Positions 8,639 to 17,470 of a DNA stretch of 41,549 bases are shown piece after piece. The DNA comes from Pirellulaceae bacterium. GTDB lineage: Bacteria > Planctomycetota > Planctomycetia > Pirellulales > Pirellulaceae. The DNA lies in the NCBI GenBank assembly GCA_030748485.1, contig JASMLW010000613.1, positions 1 to 41,549 of the forward strand. Reading direction: 5' to 3'. The number at the start of each line of letters is the position of its first letter. The first letter of the stretch is position 1. A program made the translations under genes and the position numbers. The notes beneath the pieces were generated by a model. It worked only from the letters and a program-made list of their open reading frames with translations. It was not told the DNA's origin and did not search any database.

Positions 8639-8824
8639 ATGAACCGCCGATTTTTTCTGTTGATCGCCGGAGCGACTCTGGCCACGACATCACTCGCCGC
8701 GTCGACGGCGGGCGCTCAAGAGACCACCTCACCTTCCGATCGCGACAGCGGACCGGACGAACCGGCCACGAAGTCGAGAGGGCGCAGCCGACGCCGGCGG
8801 GGGCGGCGACGACGATGTCGGTGA
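8639..8824 (+). CDS. Small exported Arg-rich protein (putative)
   Basis: 61 aa. It opens MNRRFFLLIAGATLATTS and ends its hydrophobic segment with a good signal peptidase I site (AxAQ, near residue 27). The mature part is a short polar peptide with an Arg-rich tail (RGRSRRRRGRRRRCR). GGAG lies about 7 nt before the ATG. The signal peptide and ribosome-binding site argue that it is real. The Arg run from GC-rich codons and lack of recognised relatives argue for caution. Confidence 0.45.
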   Translation: MNRRFFLLIAGATLATTSLAASTAGAQETTSPSDRDSGPDEPATKSRGRSRRRRGRRRRCR

Positions 8825-8877
8825 CGGAATCGGCATGGGGTAACGTCCCGCACTTCATGCGCGCCTCATCCAACGCG

Positions 8878-9813
8878 CTACCCGGACTCCGGTAGGAATG
8901 TCGGCAGGACGACGCCCGCCGGCGTTTGGGCGGGGCCAAACGACTGGGCGACGTGCATCTCGCAGTTCCTCGCTCCCCAAGCGTAGAGCTGCCGCACCAG
9001 TCGTCCGCAGCCGACGGGGATGAGAAAAACGGGAGTCCGGCCGCGGTGTCGATCCAACTCGGCGCGCAGCAGCGCCGCCGCCTCGTCTTCTGTTCTGGCG
9101 ACGCCGGGGCCGAGCATGTTCAGCGCTTCGGAGCCACAGGAGACGAGAAACCCACTCAAGCCGTCCGCTGCGTCGATCACCGAGACGTGCCACAGCCGAT
9201 CGTCGTTTCCAATGAAATAGCGGTAGTCGCCGATTCGCGTGATCCCGGAGATCTCCTCTTCCAGCGCCGCCATCGCGCTGACGTCGTCGAGTGTCGCGTC
9301 GCGCACTTGAATTCCCGGCGGCGGGTCGACTTCCAGGCCGCCTTCGGGCACGTGGAGAATCATGTCCTGGAATGTCGCGAACGGCACAAACCCGGCGCGC
9401 GTGTAGAGTGAATACGAATCGAGATTGAAACAACTTGAGACCAGTCGCACGGGCTTTCCCGCCGCGGTCGCATCGTCGGTGATCCGCTTTAGCAGCGCAC
9501 GCGCAACGCCGCGGCCAAAGTGCTCGTGGTGCGAGTTCATGATGCCCAGCGAAAAGTGCGTCTCCCGCGGATGGACGAAGCACGAGCCGATGATCTGACC
9601 GCTGGCGTCGTCAACCGCGACGATGCCCCGGCCTGGATCGATCTGTTCATAGACGTCAAACATGACGGCGGGAGAAAGTTCGTCACCAGAAAAAATGGGC
9701 TGCCGCCCGATGGAAACATAGTACTGATTCGTGCCGTGAAAGATCAGCCGCGCCACGTCGTCGCGATCGTCGGGCGTCATGTTGCGGATTTGAAAACCGC
9801 CCATCGCATCCAT
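8878..9813 (-). CDS. Tandem GNAT-family N-acetyltransferase
   Basis: 311 aa. The first GNAT domain covers about residues 7-155: FQIRNMTPDDRDDVARL, then IIGSCFVHP, the acetyl-CoA loop HHEHFGRGVARALLKRI and the late SYSLYTRAGFVPF segment. A second, more degenerate GNAT-like domain begins at about 165 (GIQVRDATLDDVSAMAALEE) and runs to the C-terminus. GNAT enzymes move an acetyl group from acetyl-CoA to an amine; the acceptor is unknown. It lies 32 bp downstream of the VOC gene in a likely three-gene operon led by the exported hydrolase. Confidence 0.88.
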   Translation of the reverse strand: MDAMGGFQIRNMTPDDRDDVARLIFHGTNQYYVSIGRQPIFSGDELSPAVMFDVYEQIDPGRGIVAVDDASGQIIGSCFVHPRETHFSLGIMNSHHEHFGRGVARALLKRITDDATAAGKPVRLVSSCFNLDSYSLYTRAGFVPFATFQDMILHVPEGGLEVDPPPGIQVRDATLDDVSAMAALEEEISGITRIGDYRYFIGNDDRLWHVSVIDAADGLSGFLVSCGSEALNMLGPGVARTEDEAAALLRAELDRHRGRTPVFLIPVGCGRLVRQLYAWGARNCEMHVAQSFGPAQTPAGVVLPTFLPESG

Positions 9814-9845
9814 CCCTTGTTCAAAACGCCCCGTTGAAAACGCGG

Positions 9846-10229
9846 CTACGCCGGCGTCCAGGGCGTCGGTTCGCCGAACCAGGTGTCCGTGTCCGAGTAC
9901 TGCAAAAACTCGACGACCAGCCCATGCTGATGAATGAAAACAACGCGGCCGAACTCGGCCGGCTCAAACGGACCGTAGATCACTTGCTCGCCGCGAATCG
10001 CGGCTTCCAAATCGTCGACCCGATAAGCCACGTGCGGCATGTTCCACAACTTCCATTCGGCGGACGTTGGATCGAGCTCCGGCTTCTCCTTGAACCGCAG
10101 ATACTCGATGCGCTGCGGATGAGTCCGGGGGTTGGTGACCCAACACTTGCTGTCGGGAACCCAAAACTCGGTGGGCTGAGGTTCTTCGACAGGAATGCCG
10201 ATGTGGTCGAATTGCAGTTCAATGCTCAT
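9846..10229 (-). CDS. VOC-superfamily (glyoxalase/bleomycin resistance fold) protein
   Basis: 127 aa, the length of a single VOC domain. It begins LQFDHIGIPVEEPQPTEFWV (metal-ligand candidate His) and has a second half starting PHVAYRVDDLEAAIRGEQV and ending VVFIHQHGLVVEFLQYS, where the Glu sits at the usual metal position. VOC proteins include glyoxalase I, epimerases, dioxygenases and drug-binding proteins, so the reaction is open. It is spaced 44 bp from the upstream hydrolase and 32 bp from the downstream GNAT gene. Confidence 0.88.
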   Translation of the reverse strand: MSIELQFDHIGIPVEEPQPTEFWVPDSKCWVTNPRTHPQRIEYLRFKEKPELDPTSAEWKLWNMPHVAYRVDDLEAAIRGEQVIYGPFEPAEFGRVVFIHQHGLVVEFLQYSDTDTWFGEPTPWTPA

Positions 10230-10273
10230 TCGTCCGCGCTCACTTTCCCTGGCGTACTGAATTGCGGCGGCGC

Positions 10274-12394
10274 TTATTCGTCATCCGGGGGCTTGCGGAC
10301 TTGGAGCTGCTTGGCTTCCCAACCCAAAGTCTCGACCAGCGATTGTGGATACTCCCACCGCGCTGGCTCGTTGTCGTAGATCACGACTCGGGAACGTTCA
10401 GCCGTAAGGGCGACAGCTTGGGGCATGTCGAGGATCCTCGAGACGTTCAAAAGATACGGTCCCTCGCGATGGGAGACGGGAAGATCGTAGAGGTCGAGCC
10501 TGGTGATGTCGGGCTCAAACATGGCCGCGTAGAGCGCCACGCCGGCTCCGACGCCGCGGGCCTGCAGCCAGACCGGCGTGTCACCAATGAACTCGACGCC
10601 GCGGGCCGCCTGCACAGCTCGCCGCACGTCGTAGACCTGCATGCCGTGGAGCGTTTGGCCGAGCAGATAGAATCGCCGCCGATGCTGAGTCTGCTTGCGT
10701 TCGCTCTGATCCCAGGCGGCCGGACCGACGCCGCGGGGAGCGACCGCCGCCATCGCCCAGGGAAACTTGAAGATCCGCTTTGACGATTCATAGCCCTCGC
10801 GGTCGGCCTTCGGCAGTTGCTCGCCCCGCAGCTGATCGCGAAAGTCGACTTGCATTTCGGCCAGGAACCGCCGCCAACTCTCGTCGTCAAAGACATTGAT
10901 GACCGTCAGGTCTGGTTTCTCGAGATCGGCGCGATGAGTCAGATAGAGTCGCAGACGAATGGCCCCTTGGCTCGTGAAATCGATCGCGCGAAACCGAACA
11001 TTGTTGCGCTCGACGTTGAACACTTCTTTGGCGTCGAGCGGCTCAGCTTTCGCCGGCCAGGCCCGAAACGACTTGTCCCGCAACTGTTGTTTCCACTCGT
11101 CGCGTCGCTTTGACCAATCTCTGGCGGCCTCGGTAGGGGAGGGGAGGGCGGCTTTCGCGACAAACGATTCAGAGACCTTCGTATTGATTTCGTCGGCTGG
11201 GTTCTTCTCGAAGACCTTCAGTTCGGGAGGCTCAAACAACTTGACCGCCGTCTTTTCGATCAGCTCATCATCGCCTTTGAGGTAGTGGTTGAACCAGCGA
11301 AAAGCGTGCACTCGAAGTTCCTGAGTATCCTTGTGAGGGCCCGCCGTGATGTGCAGCGCCAAGTCCTCCTCCGCGCCGTACAAACGGTAGATGTCGCGGA
11401 CTTGTGAGTGAATGCGGACCACTCCGTCCAACGGAAAGATGCCGTCGCGATCCGTATTGCTGATCAACAGCGGCCGGGGTGCGACCAGCGCTGCGACCGT
11501 CGAGTAGTCCCAGCGGTAAGTGTTGACCATGTACATGCAATCGCAATGCCCCTCCACGCAACCGTCGACGACATGGTTCTGCAAATCGGTGACGCCGGCG
11601 ACCGGGACAGCCGCGCGAATGCGGTCGTCGATCGCGGCCACCCACCAGCTGTACGCGCCGCCGCCGCTGCGGCCGGTCACCCCCAACCGCTCGCCGTCGA
11701 CCTCCTCCCGACTCTGTAGGTAGTCGAGAGCGCGGACGCAGTTCCACGCTTCGACGCCGGCCGGCGAATACCCGCGATTGAGCCACCACCATTTCTTGTA
11801 GCGGTACGTGCCGTGATGAATCCCTTCAATCTCGCCAAGCTGCAGAGTGTCAATCGTCAGGCAAACGTAGCCGTTGCGAGCGAACCAGCCGCCGTGATGC
11901 TGATAGTGAGCCTTGTTGCCAAAGCTGACACCGTCTTTGCGTACGCGGGCGTGCCCGCAGACGTAGAGGATCGCCGGCGCAGGTTTGGTGAGCTTCTTGG
12001 GAATGTACAAGTTCCCCGTCACGTACAGATTCGGTCGCGATTGAAACGCGATCCGCTCCACCGTGAACTCGTCGCGCTCGACGCGGCCGGTCACTTCGGG
12101 TTTCAGCGGCGTCTTGGGGGGCAACGGCGACAGCCCGAGCATTTCGAGCAACTGCCGCCGCAGCTGTTCGCGATTTTTCTTCCAAGCATCCAACGATTTG
12201 ACGCCGACCAAGCCGGCGTTGTGCAGCTTCGCCGTCTCGTCCGCAAAGTACTTGGCGATCATTTGATCGCCGCGCGAGGTGTCGAGCTTCGCGGCTTCTT
12301 GAGCCGGAGCCGGAGCCATGGGAAGCAGGAAGAGGACGGACGGGATCAGGAGCGAAATCTGAACGATGCGAAAGAAGTGCGCGCGGTGGAACAT
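10274..12394 (-). CDS. Exported alpha/beta hydrolase (acetylxylan esterase / dienelactone hydrolase-like)
   Basis: 706 aa. The N-terminal signal peptide (hydrophobic 10-30) ends near PAPAQ. The first half is an alpha/beta hydrolase: LYVCGHAR oxyanion region, nucleophile elbow VTGRSGGGAYSWW (S243), an acid candidate in SNTDRDGIFPLDG (D315 or D317) and HITAGPHKDT (H354). This layout resembles prolyl oligopeptidase/acetylxylan-esterase-type enzymes common in planctomycete polysaccharide degradation. The second half (about 400-706) looks like a decayed second hydrolase domain, with fold-like strands such as LTVINVFDDESW but no nucleophile motif seen. Substrate inferred only as an ester, perhaps on a polysaccharide. 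It heads the gene set with the VOC and GNAT genes. Confidence 0.85.
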   Translation of the reverse strand: MFHRAHFFRIVQISLLIPSVLFLLPMAPAPAQEAAKLDTSRGDQMIAKYFADETAKLHNAGLVGVKSLDAWKKNREQLRRQLLEMLGLSPLPPKTPLKPEVTGRVERDEFTVERIAFQSRPNLYVTGNLYIPKKLTKPAPAILYVCGHARVRKDGVSFGNKAHYQHHGGWFARNGYVCLTIDTLQLGEIEGIHHGTYRYKKWWWLNRGYSPAGVEAWNCVRALDYLQSREEVDGERLGVTGRSGGGAYSWWVAAIDDRIRAAVPVAGVTDLQNHVVDGCVEGHCDCMYMVNTYRWDYSTVAALVAPRPLLISNTDRDGIFPLDGVVRIHSQVRDIYRLYGAEEDLALHITAGPHKDTQELRVHAFRWFNHYLKGDDELIEKTAVKLFEPPELKVFEKNPADEINTKVSESFVAKAALPSPTEAARDWSKRRDEWKQQLRDKSFRAWPAKAEPLDAKEVFNVERNNVRFRAIDFTSQGAIRLRLYLTHRADLEKPDLTVINVFDDESWRRFLAEMQVDFRDQLRGEQLPKADREGYESSKRIFKFPWAMAAVAPRGVGPAAWDQSERKQTQHRRRFYLLGQTLHGMQVYDVRRAVQAARGVEFIGDTPVWLQARGVGAGVALYAAMFEPDITRLDLYDLPVSHREGPYLLNVSRILDMPQAVALTAERSRVVIYDNEPARWEYPQSLVETLGWEAKQLQVRKPPDDE

Positions 12395-12473
12395 GATTTC
12401 CTCAACGGCGAGTCAACGGACGCGTGTTGAGGAGAAGATATCGCGGCGTTCGTCCCGTGTCGAGAAGATTCGA

Positions 12474-14045
12474 TCAGCGGACGAGGCATTGGAACTTGAT
12501 CACGCCGCCCTTGCCGGTCGCCAACGGCTCCTTGAGCTTCCAGATCAGTTGGAGCGAATCGCCATCGTTGATCTCTGTCGCGAACTCGGCGTCGACGGAA
12601 CAACTGGCGCTGTCCTCGACATACTCGAGCCGAGTCACGAGGTTGTCGACAATCGCCACTTTGCTCAGTTCCTGATCGCCGATGTTGTCGAATCGCAACG
12701 TGAACTCAATCTTGTCGCCCGGGTGAGCGTTGTCTCGCGAAGCTACTTTGACGATTCGCAGCCGCGACTTGCCGTCAGGCAACTCGTAGCGGGCGACGGC
12801 CTGCGGCTTGGAGATATTGTGCATCTCGATCGCCGGCTCGCCGTCGATGACGACCTGTACGGCCTGCTTGCTGGTCCATTCCATGGCGTTCTGCAAGCTC
12901 GTCGCCAGCCGCAGTTTCTCCGAATTGTCGAATACGCCAGAGCTGATGATCGTGAAGTGCTCGTACGGTTCGAGCGCCGAGCGAGCGGCTCGCAGCTGAA
13001 CGACGTTGTCGAATGTCATCTCGCGGATGCGGCGACTCAAGCCGTGCGGAGCGAGTTCACCGATCGAAGTGATCGCCTGGCTCGCCTGCATGGAGGTTGT
13101 GGCGAGTTGTGTTTCTTTGTGTTGCAGCCACGGTGTATTGAGTTCGAAGCCGGCGCCGCGGGTGTGCGTCTTGTGAGAAAGGAATCCGGTCACCTTGCGC
13201 GTCGATCCAAAACGTGGCGCGTAAATACAAACGCGGTTGCTGGCCGCCACTTCGCGCTGACCCGTCTCGGTCTCGTAGAAACCGACCGTGTCTTCCATGT
13301 CGACGTTGAAGATCCGACCGTTGGCCGCCCGGATCGCCGAGACGTCGCGGTCGCCGCCGTCACACAACACTTCGTCCATCATGACGATGGGACCGCCCGG
13401 TCCGAGCCGCCATCGAGCCGCCGAACCGGAACCGCCGTAGCCATTGTGGCCATTGTGGCCATTCGCACTGGGTGAGCAGTTGCGGCAGCCGGGACAATCG
13501 GCCGCTGGCAGAAGGGTAGGGGAGGGGACGTCGCCGGCGGGCCCAATGCCCTCGCCGTTGCGGCTGTCGCCGTAGGCCGTGGCCCGACCCACCGCAACCG
13601 GACGCTGGCCAAATGTGTAAGGCGCCGCCGGGAACGGTCCCACCTGCGGATGCGGCTGAATCGCCTGCGGACCGATGGGCGTCGTATGTGTCGCCTGCTG
13701 GAGTTGGTTCGTCTGTCGCTGCCCGGACAAGCTGGGTTGGGCGAAGGCGGCTTGCCGCACTGGACTTGTTTGCGACGTTTGAGCTGGCTGCGAGCGGTTG
13801 CCCATTGTGGCCAGTTGGCCGCTCGCCCGGGATCCCCCGTCGCTCGACAGATGCCCGTACACCGCGCCGTCGCGAGTCATCGTTCGTCCGTCAGCGGCCG
13901 ACTCACCGCCTCCAGTCGTCAGTCCACCGGCACTCGTCGTCGGACGCAAGGATTGACAGGAACAGCACAGCAGCAGTCCGGCGGCGAGCGACAGCGCCGT
14001 GGCGCAGCGGATGAAACCGTTCCCATGTCGCGGCAGAGTCGTCAT
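12474..14045 (-). CDS. DUF11-domain putative surface lipoprotein
   Basis: 523 aa. A hydrophobic signal segment ends in a cysteine-rich LLLCCSCQS at residues 24-32, suggesting lipidation, though the lipobox is not ideal. A low-complexity region follows (Gln/Thr/Gly/Pro-rich to about 230, with repeated NGHNGHNGYGG from repeated GGCCATTGT DNA). The folded C-terminal part ends with a DUF11-type domain at about 405-520 (RIVKVASRDNAHPGDKIEFT, then FDNIGDQELSKVAIVDN and DGDSLQLIWKL). DUF11 domains are common in bacterial surface proteins. It begins 6 bp after the upstream paralog-pair member 14052-14879, so the two are translated together. Confidence 0.87.
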   Translation of the reverse strand: MTTLPRHGNGFIRCATALSLAAGLLLCCSCQSLRPTTSAGGLTTGGGESAADGRTMTRDGAVYGHLSSDGGSRASGQLATMGNRSQPAQTSQTSPVRQAAFAQPSLSGQRQTNQLQQATHTTPIGPQAIQPHPQVGPFPAAPYTFGQRPVAVGRATAYGDSRNGEGIGPAGDVPSPTLLPAADCPGCRNCSPSANGHNGHNGYGGSGSAARWRLGPGGPIVMMDEVLCDGGDRDVSAIRAANGRIFNVDMEDTVGFYETETGQREVAASNRVCIYAPRFGSTRKVTGFLSHKTHTRGAGFELNTPWLQHKETQLATTSMQASQAITSIGELAPHGLSRRIREMTFDNVVQLRAARSALEPYEHFTIISSGVFDNSEKLRLATSLQNAMEWTSKQAVQVVIDGEPAIEMHNISKPQAVARYELPDGKSRLRIVKVASRDNAHPGDKIEFTLRFDNIGDQELSKVAIVDNLVTRLEYVEDSASCSVDAEFATEINDGDSLQLIWKLKEPLATGKGGVIKFQCLVR

Positions 14046-14051
14046 AACAAA

Positions 14052-14879
14052 TCACCGTCGAGTCGGAGTGCGAGGGCGAGCAACCTGGGGCGGCACGTAC
14101 CACGGATCTCCAGGAAGTGCGATGCGGGGAACAGCTGGAAGACTCCGCTCCAAACCGCGTCGATGAGCGGCCGTGGCAGGATCGGCGGGCGGATCAGCAG
14201 CCGGCGCATTGGGATATCGCCGCAGCGGCGGCATATCGAAGGCAAAGCGGCCCAGGTTGTCTTGTAGAGGAATGCGCGAACCGATTCGCAAGATGGCCAT
14301 CGGTCGACCGAGTTCGTCGGCGACTTTCAGCGGGTCCTCGCGAGGTCCGACTTCCAAAAAGAGTTGCCGCTGCGGATCTTCCAAATGCGGCACGGCCAGG
14401 TTGGGTTCCTCGAGATAGATCACGCGAGTGACGAAACGGCCGTCCAACGCGAAGTCGAGTTCTTCAGCGGTCAGCTCGATCGGAATCGGAAACTGCAACT
14501 CGCGACCGGCGGGTGGGTGCAACCGATTGATCAACTCCACCGACGGGAACAACTCTTCACCTTCATGGAAGGGGATGTCGGTGACTTTGAATCGATAGAC
14601 TCGACCGATCATCATGCCCACCTTCGCAGGTGTCGCTTCGAATGACCCGAAGCGGCCGTTCTCGGCGAACGAAACCTTCACTCCTTTCGGAGCGCGGATC
14701 TGCACCGGCTGCACGTATCCAACCATCCGCGGGTGGCGCATCAGCTGCGCGTTGCCGATCGCCCCCGGACGCTGATGGATGTTTTGGAAATAGTGGACCG
14801 GCGGCTGAGCTTGGACGACGGCTGCGCTGAGCAACAGCGCGCTGATTGCCAATCCCAAATTGACGTTGCGATGCGGCAC
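14052..14879 (-). CDS. Exported protein, member A of a paralogous pair, unknown function
   Basis: 275 aa with a GTG start preceded by GGAGAGGAA. The signal peptide ends AVVQAQ (about residue 25). The central domain, about 60-200, aligns with the upstream gene product (15048-16094): RFKVTDIPFHEGEELFPSVE matches RLKLTNVPNREGVELYPTLE, RFVTRVIYLEEP matches NFITKVIYLPDP, and GRPMAILRIGSR matches GSIMAIVRLGNK. The C-terminal 70 residues are Pro/Ala/Arg-rich and probably disordered. The family has no name I can assign. A terminator upstream (14921-14958) gives it its own transcription start, shared with the downstream DUF11 gene. Confidence 0.85.
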   Translation of the reverse strand: MPHRNVNLGLAISALLLSAAVVQAQPPVHYFQNIHQRPGAIGNAQLMRHPRMVGYVQPVQIRAPKGVKVSFAENGRFGSFEATPAKVGMMIGRVYRFKVTDIPFHEGEELFPSVELINRLHPPAGRELQFPIPIELTAEELDFALDGRFVTRVIYLEEPNLAVPHLEDPQRQLFLEVGPREDPLKVADELGRPMAILRIGSRIPLQDNLGRFAFDMPPLRRYPNAPAADPPADPATAAHRRGLERSLPAVPRIALPGDPWYVPPQVARPRTPTRR

Positions 14880-14920
14880 CGTGAGTTCCTCTCCGATTGC
14901 CGAGTCAAAGCGGCTTGCGC

Positions 14921-14958
14921 GGTAAAAACGGCCGGTGTCGAATGACGACCGGCCGTTT
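14921..14958 (-). terminator. Intrinsic terminator after the leftward exported-protein gene
   Basis: On the minus strand, a perfect 11-bp stem (AAACGGCCGGT at 14948-14958 complement, paired with 14926-14936), a short loop, then a run of five T. It lies about 90 bp after the stop of 15048-16094 and before the start of 14052-14879, separating the two paralogs into different transcripts. Confidence 0.85.
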
Positions 14959-15047
14959 GTCTTCTATCGTTGGTCGGCACGTCGCTCACAGGAGCGAGTG
15001 AGCCAGCGGCCTCGTCAACGACGTGGCCGCTGCGCGATTCGCTCGCC

Positions 15048-16094
15048 CTATCGGACGCGCTGCTGCATGTTCCAATGCGGCTGACTGTAGTACTGCGGCG
15101 GACGAATCATCTGCTCGCGAATGGACACGCGGCTAGCCGGTTTGGGATAGGAGATGCCCGGCTGCTGCCTGACATGAATCTTGAACGTGGGGTTCGACTG
15201 CGGCAAGTGGATCGGCGTGTGGTTCTTCATCACGTGCTTTCGCAAACCGGCCGGAATGCCGTGCGGCAGGTGAGGCGGACCGGGGAGACCGATCGGCGTG
15301 GCCGAGGACGTCATGCCGTACTGCGGAGCCGTAATGCCGGCCACGTAGCGAGGCAACAGACCGGAGGGACCGAGCGGGCTGGCGGCCGCCGGATTCGGCG
15401 TCCACGTCGCCGGGACAACGCCGCCGGGTTGCGTGCCGGGAAGCTCGGCGTCCTTGTTGCCCAAGCGGACGATCGCCATGATCGAACCGCGACGGTCGGC
15501 TTCTTTGATCGGGTTCATGCCCGGATCAAGCTTGGTGCTCACCAACGTCTCGACACGCGCCAACGCCAACTCTTGGAACTCGGGATCGGGCAGGTAGATC
15601 ACCTTCGTGATGAAGTTGCCCGTGAGAACCTGGTCGAAGTCCTCTTCGGTGAACTGGATCGGCACACTGTTGTGAGCCAGAAACGCCGCCGTCCGCGGAG
15701 TCGATGGAGCGACCTCCAACGTCGGGTAAAGCTCGACGCCTTCCCGGTTCGGGACGTTCGTCAACTTCAGGCGGAAGATCCCACCCTGGGGAAAATTATG
15801 GCGTCCTGGCACGACCAGTGGTGACGAGTCGTAGCGGTTCACCGCGGACACGTCCCAGCGAACTTGCATGCCTTCCGGCGATGCGAGCCAGATCTGAGCG
15901 GTCGCCTGGCTGCCGGGGATCATCGTCGGCAGGTTGACGGTTGAAGGAGCGAGTACGCCGGGGCCAGGGCCGCCAACGCCAGGTCCGCGCTCCAGAAGCA
16001 TGTGAGCTGGGGGCAGGTTGTATTGGGCCCAACTCATCGCGGGAAGCACCGCCATGAGCGCCAGCATCACGCAAGTTGAAATCGTGATTCTCAT
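15048..16094 (-). CDS. Exported protein, member B of a paralogous pair, unknown function
   Basis: 348 aa. The signal peptide MRITISTCVMLALMAVLPAM ends at SWAQ (about residue 24). A Gly/Pro-rich spacer follows, then a domain at about 69-213 homologous to the neighbour's central domain (FRLKLTNVP, EGVELYPTLEV, PIQFTEEDFDQVLTGNFITK, IMAIVRLGN). The C-terminal 130 residues are Pro/His/Gly-rich (PPHLPHG, KNHTPIHLPQSNP) and probably unstructured. The strong ribosome site GAGGGGGGAAAA suggests high expression. Likely a cell-envelope component. Upstream lies a 286-bp divergent region shared with the LolA-like gene, in which I saw no clear promoter. Confidence 0.85.
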   Translation of the reverse strand: MRITISTCVMLALMAVLPAMSWAQYNLPPAHMLLERGPGVGGPGPGVLAPSTVNLPTMIPGSQATAQIWLASPEGMQVRWDVSAVNRYDSSPLVVPGRHNFPQGGIFRLKLTNVPNREGVELYPTLEVAPSTPRTAAFLAHNSVPIQFTEEDFDQVLTGNFITKVIYLPDPEFQELALARVETLVSTKLDPGMNPIKEADRRGSIMAIVRLGNKDAELPGTQPGGVVPATWTPNPAAASPLGPSGLLPRYVAGITAPQYGMTSSATPIGLPGPPHLPHGIPAGLRKHVMKNHTPIHLPQSNPTFKIHVRQQPGISYPKPASRVSIREQMIRPPQYYSQPHWNMQQRVR

Positions 16095-16380
16095 TTTTCC
16101 CCCCTCAACGTGGAGTCCTCACGCGGACATCCCGCCTGAGCAAAAAATTGTGGTGTGTGTTCTTCCAGTTTCTCGCGTGAACCGTGCGAACGACTGGCGA
16201 CTTTGGCATAGACCCGTTTCACTTAACGACTTAGAATGCCCGCCGCCAAATCGGCCGCCCCATCGCAGTGACCCTTGCTGCGGGAAAGGCGCGCTACGAC
16301 CGAGCGAAATCAAGGTCTCTGTTTGGTATTGTTCGGTCCAATACAACGCGATTCTTTGGCAAAATCAGCACAACCGCGCG

Positions 16381-17367
16381 ATGAAGTACACATTGCCCAT
16401 CCTGACAGCCGTTCTCGCGGCCGTTTCCGTGCTGTGGTGGCCCGGCTGGTTCGCGGGCTCGCGCGATAAGACCCTTGCCCAGACTACACAGATTGACCAG
16501 CCCCTAACCGCCCCCACCGGTTCGCTCCCAACACCCGACGCAACTGGCCAGGAATTAGTCCAACAGGCGGTCGCCAAGCTGCGAAGCGAGCGTTCTTTTG
16601 AAGCCAAAGTTCGGCAGCGAGTTCAACTGTTCGATCGACAGATCATCGGGGCAGGGCGGTATCTCCAGCAATCCAACGGGCGGCGCTGGAACACTCGGAT
16701 GGAGCTCAAACTGCAGATTGGCGATGAGGCGGCCAGCGTGCTGCAGGTGAGCGATGGCCGCAGCTTGTGGATCCGTCGCGACTACCCGGGCCAACGCAAC
16801 CTGGCGCGGGTCAACTTGGAGGCGGTTCGCCGCGCGGTGGGCCAAGCGGGCCTGGAGCCGGCCGTCGGAGGCGTTGGCGTCGTGCCGATGGGAGGCGTCC
16901 CCGATCTGCTCGCTGGACTCGAGCAGCGGTTTGATTTCGGCGCGCCGCGACCGCTGGCGATCCGCGACACGCCCGTCTGGCACATCGAAGGGCGTTGGCG
17001 GCCGACGGCGCTGGCGCGGCTGCTCCCCGCCCACGAACGGGCGATCCGGGCCGGCCGGTTTGATCTGGCCGAACTACCGCCGCAGATTCCCAGCGGCGTG
17101 CAAGTTGTGCTCAGCCGCAGCGACCTGTGGCCCCTGTTCCCGTATCGCATCCAATTCGATCGCGCGACCGACGAAGGCGTCAGCCCACTCGTCACGATGG
17201 AGTTCTTCGAAGTTCGTCGCGATGTGCAAATCGAACCGGGCTCGTTCCAATACCCGGCCGACGAGGGCGAGTTGATCGACATCACCGATAAGGTGATCCG
17301 ACGCATCCAGGCGCAGCGCGGCGTCACGACAGCCGCCGCCGACTCGATCGAAGATCAAACTCGCTGA
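16381..17367 (+). CDS. Exported LolA/LolB-like lipoprotein-carrier-fold protein (putative)
   Basis: 328 aa from the ATG at 16381; the open frame runs back to 16018, but residues before this ATG lack family character. The signal peptide or anchor covers MKYTLPILTAVLAAVSVLWW. The body resembles the LolA/LolB half-barrel: ELVQQAVAKLRSERSFEAKV, then the paired strands GAGRYLQQSNGRRWNTRMEL and VLQVSDGRSLWIRRDYPG. It ends with VTMEFFEVRRDVQIEPGSFQ. The fold is known for binding acyl chains of lipoproteins in the periplasm, but substrate and partners cannot be read here. Moderately sure of the fold, less of the role. Confidence 0.75.
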   Translation: MKYTLPILTAVLAAVSVLWWPGWFAGSRDKTLAQTTQIDQPLTAPTGSLPTPDATGQELVQQAVAKLRSERSFEAKVRQRVQLFDRQIIGAGRYLQQSNGRRWNTRMELKLQIGDEAASVLQVSDGRSLWIRRDYPGQRNLARVNLEAVRRAVGQAGLEPAVGGVGVVPMGGVPDLLAGLEQRFDFGAPRPLAIRDTPVWHIEGRWRPTALARLLPAHERAIRAGRFDLAELPPQIPSGVQVVLSRSDLWPLFPYRIQFDRATDEGVSPLVTMEFFEVRRDVQIEPGSFQYPADEGELIDITDKVIRRIQAQRGVTTAAADSIEDQTR

Positions 17368-17428
17368 GAATCTCAGCTGGAAATCTCAGCGCGTCGGAGA
17401 CGAGCTCACAAATTCGCGGCCGACCGCC

Positions 17429-17470
17429 AGGCGTGATGCTGAAACGATGCTAGGCGTGATGCTGAAACGA
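17429..17470. repeat. 19-bp direct repeat (23-bp tandem duplication) at the pdxA stop codon
   Basis: AGGCGTGATGCTGAAACGA occurs at 17429-17447 and 17452-17470 with a 23-bp period. The pdxA stop (complement of 17450-17452) falls at the junction. If one copy is removed, the pdxA frame continues seven codons (WRSAANL) to a TGA. Confidence 0.85.

Noticed and set aside
12366-13475. 369-aa rightward ORF
   Set aside because: It is antisense to the DUF11 gene, with Arg/Val/Asp-rich shadow composition and no motif.
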